In this document: piece by piece, positions 57,939 through 64,000 of the stretch | Position numbering within the stretch: position 1 is the first letter of the stretch | Layout: each line of letters begins with the position of its first letter | Assembly: GCA_003439945.1 (NCBI GenBank) | Contig: QVRM01007040.1 | Coordinates: forward strand, 680,001 to 744,000 | Source of the DNA: Dermanyssus gallinae | Taxonomy: Eukaryota; Arthropoda; Arachnida; Mesostigmata; Dermanyssidae | Length of the DNA: 64,000 bases | Direction: 5' to 3' | Position numbers and translations under genes: made by a program | Notes under the pieces: generated by a model | Seen by the model: only the letters and a program-made list of their open reading frames with translations | Told to the model about the DNA's origin: nothing | Database searches by the model: none

Positions 57939-58546
57939 CATTCAGCATCCGGCTGCCAGCCTCAGCACATCGAGCACGGCCAACACATCAAATCACTCTA
58001 GGCAGCAGCACTAGCCGCAGCAGCAACAGCAAGCAATTTTAAAAACACACCGAAGACTATAACTACAATGCTAAGTAAATACAGTGGTTGGTTGTATATG
58101 GTATGAGAGAGCGTTATCGACTGGTTAAACGGTACTCACTATGATAGGTAGGAACCTCTAGCAGCGTTAAAATAGACACACCTTCTTAATGATACTGATA
58201 TTTCTACTATCGCGGATTCACCTCAGAGACGCACAAGGCTCAGAGACTATTCCCAGTTCTGTTCTCCTAGTGCTTCGAGAGTCTCTTAGGCCGACCGAAT
58301 TGCGCGCGCTTTGTTTCTTCTACCAAACTGAGGGCTGCCGCCCACAGGTCATGCGCCAAGTGATCGCCGTTCCAGTTAAAAATGAAATGTGCCATTGTTT
58401 TTAGATAAACGCCACGCCTAACGCAGGTGTGACCATTCAGGTTCAGGACGAAGCATTCTAGCACTTTAAGGGAAACCGGTGTTTCCAGATCTTTGTTCAA
58501 GAACACCGCTATCGCACATTTCTCCAAGTTAATTTCCCAAAAACCC
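57939..58546. other. Downstream of the kinase stop
   Basis: No canonical AATAAA was noticed in the first 150 bases after the stop. A CAG/CAA-rich patch lies at 58003-58033. No other gene is seen. Confidence 0.4.
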
Positions 58547-58668
58547 AAGCGGGTTCGACCCCCACCGTTACACATTTGTATTTATGGGGGTCCGTCTATG
58601 AATCAATGCGAAAAGCAGTCCCGTGGACGTTAAATCTTGGCTGAGGGTCAGCCCGAAAAGTTCGAAAT
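58547..58668 (+). mobile_element. tRNA-derived SINE, copy 5 (5'-truncated)
   Basis: Begins at the B box (GGGTTCGACCCCC) and carries the family body: TACACATTTGTATTTATGGG, GTCCGTCTATGAATC, GACGTTAAATCTTGGCTGAG and GGTCAGCCCGAAAAG. The head with the A box is missing. Confidence 0.8.
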
Positions 58669-59370
58669 CAATAAGGTAAAATGTTAGATCCGTTGGCTCC
58701 CTAATTTGAGAGGTTCTACCTTACAGTTTCTTCAGTTCGGTGTCGTTCCTTTGCTAAGGGCACTACGTCATTGGCGAACAACAAGAAATAAATTGAGCCA
58801 TAGCCACCGTTTATCTGACTATAACGCTTTACATAATGCGGTCTAGCCAGCTAGCCGTAACCAGACGATTACCTAGTCCAGGATTTGTAGAGCCGGTCTG
58901 TAGATTTATAGAAGTTCAGTGCGAGACGTTTTCGAGTTTAGTTACTTTGCATGTAGGGTCCGCCAGGCAGGACCATCGTAAGCGAGGAAATCGACGAGAA
59001 GTGGCTAGTGAACAAAGTCAAAATTGGGATACTTTGCTGTAGGAGTTTCCGAGAAGTTATGCTGGAGAGATGTCTGTAATTGACCGCGCCTAGTACTTGA
59101 CCGATTCAGCTTGGGAGATCTTAATTGGAAACAGTAGCAGAGAAAACTTCAACGAACAATCCGAAATCGCTCTTTTTTAACTCCGTCCTCCACCCCTCTC
59201 TCCTCTACCGGTTCTCCCCGCCACCTGGCCCCCTCGACTCCACATCCCGCCTCCACCTCTACCGGTACCTCCACATTCCACCCTCATCCGAAACTACCCA
59301 CTGTTTTAAAACAATCAATACTAAATTGCCGCCTCAGTGCCCCCGCGCAACAGTTGGCATCACTTCCCCC
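58669..59370. other. No gene seen; proline/serine-coding CT-rich patch
   Basis: A CT-rich stretch at 59185-59290 gives a Pro-rich frame that may be part of the following LINE upstream of its endonuclease. No motif is diagnostic. Confidence 0.4.
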
Positions 59371-60189
59371 CGCGAATAACAACTCTGTAAAAATGTATAT
59401 TTTTAATGCACGCTCGATTGATAAAAAATTATCGAACGCAATTGCTCAGTTCATATAGCGCCTTAAATAATGTCGATACAGTGTTTATAACCGAAACCGG
59501 ATTGGGTGTAGGTGCTAAACATGTTGCTAATAGTGAACTGTCGTGCGATAATAGGTACTCTGTGACCGTGGCTTCCGGGGAGAGGGGTTTGTATATTGTT
59601 AAAAAACACGATAAAAGTTTGAGATTTAAAACTAGAGAGTGGCACTGAAGCTGTCAGTTTTAGTGACGTAGTAGATAACTCATTCGCCTATGTAGGTAAT
59701 GCTAAGAATCACTTTGCTAGTCAATGTCAATGGCATTAACATATTTAACAATTTCAATCAATTTCTAGTCACACCGATAGTAATAGTAATACCTATAGCA
59801 ATGACAGTCATGCAACTTGTCATAACAATAGTATTACTAACTTTAGTAGTGTTATAGCCAATCGACTACTAGTCCTACTATTATTAGACTTGTCACTGAT
59901 GAAAGAATTTTAAGTATATCAGGCGATGAAGGCAACTATATAGGCTCTATTAATGATTTAGTTGTAACCTCAGACGCATTCATCATTAAAGATGTACTAT
60001 AATTTCAGTCGTCGATCCCATCAGACCACAATGCCATTTCGTTTACTGTTTTATTTTATGCTGAATATTCTACGGTAGACGCAGGAGGTTTTAATTTCTA
60101 GAAGGGGTCTATAAAATGATCCGCTGCACACTTGCTTTAACAAATTGGAGAAACTTGTTTTTAAATTATGATACCGTGGACTCGATGTA

Positions 60190-61762
60190 AAGTGCGTTGC
60201 CAAAAATTGGCAACTCATGTTTTTGGCAACGCACTTGATGTACATGATGAACCACGAATATGGTGTTGATTTCGTTGCAATCTCAATCGGTTCATAGAAA
60301 AAATAAAAAGTGTGAAAAACAGTGTTGCAAAATATTAGCAACAATAACATGCTAACAACACAGCTCTTGTTTGTAAAGGGTAGTCGATACTACAGCTGAT
60401 ATACGATCCCGGGTATCAAATGTCTGGAGTATTGTCTAGATAAATCAATGGCTCTATAGCTGCAAAATATTCTACAGCTCAGTCGTTGTTCCGAAGTAAC
60501 GACGAAGCTTATGTTTAAACCATGGGTCGTACAAAGGATCTCTCGGCTAACGAAACGACACGAATTGAGGCATATGCTGAGCTCGGTCATACAGTAACTG
60601 ATATAGCAACCGGATTAGGACGGCACAAGAGCACCATCAGCAGGTTCTTACACTCTAGGGTGAACCAAAGGTGCAGATCTAATAGTGGGCGTAAGCCAGT
60701 TTCGACTATTCGAGATCGGCGTAGGATCATACAGTTGGCTACTCATGACTAAATGTCTTCTTCCAGAATCAGGACCACTTTGGCAGTGCCAGTGCACCGA
60801 TCTACAGTGTACCGAGTGTTAAGTTCTGACAAAAACGTGCGATACGCGAAAAGGAAGCTTATGCCGCGACTGCAACCAAAGCATATTGTCGCACGGCGTG
60901 AATTTTCGCATAGATACCAAACTTGGGATAATGAGTGGAAAAACATCGTCTTCTCGGATGAAAAGAAATTTAATCTCGATGGCCCTGACGGCTGTCAGTA
61001 CTATTGGCATGATTTACAGAAGGAACCTAAATGGTTCTCGAAACGTGTGGCCGGTGGTTGTTCTGTGAAATATTGGGGCGCGTTTGAATATAATGGGAAG
61101 TCTGATCTTGTCGCGATTGTGAGCCGAAACAATTCCGACAAGTACCAGCGTATCGTCGGTTCTCAGTTAAGAAGCCTATTTCAGAAGAATTAGGGGACCT
61201 GTTATCTTGTTGAAGAACTGCGTCATACCTCGGCTAGCACTATAGCCTTTTTTCAAAAACAAGGAGTGCCACTTTTTGACTGGTCGGCATTGAGTCCAGA
61301 CCTGAATCATATCGAAAATCGTTGGAGACATTTGGTGAAGCAGATTTACGCAAATGGTCGACAATATGATAATTTGTCGGACCTCAAAGCTGTCCAGCAA
61401 GCATGGACTGATATTCCACTTTCGTACTTACAACAGCTCATTAACTCCATGAAAGACAGAGTTCACGATTTGATTCAGAAGAAGGGACGAAAAACCCGTT
61501 TCTAGAATAGAATATGTAGTATCAAATAAGTCATACAGCCGTATTACCGCAGTAAGGCGTTATTATTGCTAATATTTTGCAACATTGTTTTTCACTTTTT
61601 TATTTTTTGTATGAACCGATTGTGAGATTGCAACGAAATGTACACTATACTCGTGGGTGGTTTGTCATGTAAATCTGCCCTTAAAATTTCAAGCCATTCA
61701 AATAAATCAAGTCGAAATGATCACCGAAAAACATTAGTTGAAATTTTTTTGCAACGCACTTT
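60190..61762 (+). mobile_element. Tc1-like DNA transposon with long inverted repeats
   Basis: The ends AAGTGCGTTGC and GCAACGCACTT are flanked by TA on both sides (60188-60189 and 61763-61764), the target duplication of this superfamily. Homology between the ends extends inward for well over 100 bases: TTTCGTTGCAATCTC (60274) and TTGCAAAATATTAGCAA (60324) recur inverted at about 61625 and 61567. The left arm lacks about 60 bases present in the right arm and holds an extra inverted copy of the terminus at 60223-60236. The single transposase frame has two stops. Confidence 0.92.
60522..61505 (+). pseudogene. Tc1-like transposase, inactivated
   Basis: An ATG at 60522 opens MGRTKDLSANETTRIEAYAE, followed by a helix-turn-helix (HTVTDIATGLGRHKSTISRF). 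A second DNA-binding helix set lies at 60760-60830 (VHRSTVYRVLSS). The first catalytic Asp is in VFSDEKKFNLDGPDG (60952). In the second Asp block, RHTSAST is present but the expected QDN reads VEE. The final Glu is in SPDLNHIENRW (61315). In-frame stops at 60750 (TAA) and 61191 (TAG) break an otherwise unshifted frame of about 327 codons. Length and motifs fit the Tc1/Tc3 side of the superfamily. Confidence 0.92.
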
Positions 61763-63660
61763 ATAATAGTTTTGTTTACCCGATACATTCACTAACTAAA
61801 GAATTTGTACCTAAGCGAAATGGAAAGTCAAAAATGATGCTAATTTAGGTGAACATGTAACCAGTCTACAACGACAGATTGATCAGGAACCAAATGTGCA
61901 GTACAAAACAAGTTGCGGAAGGCTACTACAACACTTCGTATAATAGATAAAGCTAGTTTTGATTTTAAAAACACAGTCATTTTTTACGGAAATAAACGAT
62001 TAAAGGGAAAATAATATAGATCGAGCAGTCCTCGTAGATGACGCTTGCAAAGAAAGTGCATTCAAGGGCTCCTTCTCGTCGGTTTATATTGCCCAAGGGG
62101 CTCAGCTCCTGAAGGTGTTTTTAGCGACGTACCCTAGAGTGGCGGCTGTTCATATTTAGATATATTAGAATATAATATTCTTATCAAAATAAAAATACCC
62201 ACCAAGTGCAGCTTTACTCCTGATTTAATCCCACCCATATTTTATAAACTAGGTAGCGTGTATGACAACTGAACCCCTTTTTTATATTCAGCAGGTCTTA
62301 TGTAGATGGCATTGTGCCAAATAAATTTAGGCGGTCAGTCGTAACTCTTGTGTATAAAAAGAATCCAATGTCACAGATAGACCGGTAGCTCAATCATCAA
62401 TCGCATGCATTATTTTTGAGAAATTGCTAGTAGACCATATTTTTAATTTTGTTCAATCCAAAGGCTTGTTGGATGAGGACCAACAAGGTTTTGCTAATGG
62501 CAAGTTCACGGCAACTCAACTCGTCGAAATGACTTAAGATTGGGCCATTATGTTAAATAGTATGCTGGCTTTTGATTGTGTATTTTTAATTTCTCTAAAT
62601 AATTTGATGGAGTAAACCATGTGAAGCATGTACAGAAACTTAGGTATTTGAATGTTGATACTCATATTTTTTCATGGATTTCTAGTTATCATACCTGTAG
62701 AGAGCTCTGCGTTCGCTAAACAATAGCTTTAGTGAGTCAGATGCGTGCCCCCCTGGCGTTCCTCAGGGATCAAGCCTTGGCCCACTTTTATTTTGTATAT
62801 TTTAATAACATCTTAAAAACGTTATACCCCTTTCGATAACATATAAGCTTTATGCTGATCAGAAACTATATGGACCTTCTAACACAGCTAACGAAAGACA
62901 ACTACTACACAGTGCGATTAAGGCAGTTTCTAAATAGTGTGTGGATGATAAAATGCTTATATCATTGCCGAAATGTGCACTATTTCATTTAAAGGGAGCC
63001 GATAACTACATGCTGCATGGGGAGGCTATTCCTAGTTTAAATAGTATTAGGGACCTTGGGCTTATGGTAACACCGGAACTGGATTGCAGCATTCATACCA
63101 CACAAGTTATCCGAAAAACTAGGGTTATATCTAATACAATATTTCGCAGTTTTATAATTATTGATTACAATTTTTACATGCGGCTTTATAGTAGCTTAGT
63201 TGTTCCCAAGTTTTCGTATTGTTGTGTAGTTTGGCGTTCTTACTAAGTCAAACACATTGAAACAATGAAATGTGTACAAAGAAAATTCCTTTGTCGTGTC
63301 TTATTAAAATGTAGCATTACCCGAACTTCTATTGTGATAAGTCCTAATTTGGAACTGCAGTCCAGAGCGGACTATCGCATGTACAATGGTAATATGAAAT
63401 CATTAAATATATCAAACTGTTTTAGCATTCGTTTAAACAATCTTAGAAGCGGTAACACCATATCATCAAAAAAATTGCCAGGACCAATTATGTAAATAAC
63501 ATATTTTCATGGCGGATGGCGAGGGCACTGAGAACTTAAAATGCTAACGGCGCAAATATCGGCACACAAGTAAATTGACTATTGTACAATCTAGGTCACG
63601 GTTTGTAAAATGTAAATATGCCTCTTTTGACAAAATAAAGGTGTGTTTGAATTGAATTGA

Positions 63661-64000
63661 AAAACTTAGTGTTAATCACACAAGTTCCATTATTGTGCTT
63701 AATGATTTTATATCATTTATATGGTCCGTAAACTTGTCCCTCCCATACTTAACGATGTAAGCATATTGGGCCGCCTCACGACTTACCTGCGATCGCCAGG
63801 CCTCGTGTTAGATCGTTTGCTTGATTACGATGAAATTTGACTGATCTACGAAAACGTAAGCCGGAAGCACGGAAATCTTGCTATGGAAGATCACTTCTGA
63901 TCAGCGCTGTTTAGTACGTCCAACAACTTTAGTGAGTTTAAGAAAGATCACCTTATTGCGCCTGCAGTTCTATTCTAAGGACGTTATTTTTCCCAACAAG
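63661..64000. other. No gene seen
   Basis: Balanced DNA after the LINE 3' end; nothing recognised. Confidence 0.5.

Larger units (their letters stand above)
59371..63660 (+). mobile_element. CR1/L2-like LINE, decayed and split by a Tc1-like element
   Basis: The left part reads NARSIDKK (59406), the start of an APE endonuclease, and TETGLGV-like sequence (59490). It runs to about 60187, where the Tc1-like element interrupts. Right of the insertion, RT blocks appear: NKFRRSVVTLVYKK (62320), KLYADQKLYGPS (62850, catalytic YADD altered), SIRDLGLMVTPELDCSIHTT (63030), RLYSSLVVPKFSYCCVVW (63180) and KCVQRKFLCRVL (63265). The 3' end has AATAAA (about 63636) and a short GAATT repeat. Many stops and shifts are present. 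Confidence 0.8.

Overview
This window is AT-leaning, intron-bearing eukaryotic DNA with no operons, ribosome binding sites or phage features. It is mostly intergenic or intronic sequence packed with (TA)n microsatellites, trinucleotide repeats and decayed transposable elements. Mariner and Tc1 transposons, R1/I-like and CR1/L2-like LINEs and tRNA-derived SINEs point to an arthropod. From memory, the kinase family and one LINE family look like those of ticks (Ixodida). That placement is inference and was not tested by any search.

Layout. 1-15 kb: mostly featureless DNA, a decayed R1/I-like LINE (3.66-7.35 kb) flanked by two copies of a tRNA-derived SINE, further SINE copies, and one unrecognised minus-strand ORF (8.1-8.7 kb). 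15-22 kb: a dense run of trinucleotide arrays (GTT/CAA/CAG, ATT), a 21-bp minisatellite and very long (TA)n arrays, with no convincing gene. 22-32 kb: LINE fragments on both strands, a 1.29-kb mariner with perfect ends sitting inside a (TA)n array, a second mariner-like relic at 27.7-28.6 kb, a large (ATT)n array and a retroelement C-terminal module. 32-43 kb: scattered retroelement relics (zinc-knuckle, reverse transcriptase and C2H2/W-motif fragments), a SINE and more (TA)n.

43.2-57.9 kb: the one convincing cellular gene. It is a plus-strand protein kinase assembled here from seven exons whose splice phases all agree, giving at least 531 residues. The N-terminal exons resemble the helical pre-kinase domain of MAST (microtubule-associated serine/threonine) kinases. 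They are followed by a complete AGC-type kinase fold ending in a short C-tail. The DFG motif reads DFD and the alpha-C glutamate appears to be aspartate. Its introns hold a minus-strand LINE fragment, a mariner relic and a retroelement C-terminal module.

58-64 kb: a SINE fragment, then a decayed CR1-like LINE (59.4-63.66 kb) split by a Tc1-like transposon (60.19-61.76 kb) with long, unequal terminal inverted repeats and a TA target duplication. Every transposase and reverse transcriptase seen here carries stops, frameshifts or lost catalytic residues, so all appear dead. Apart from the kinase gene, I see no set of genes working together.
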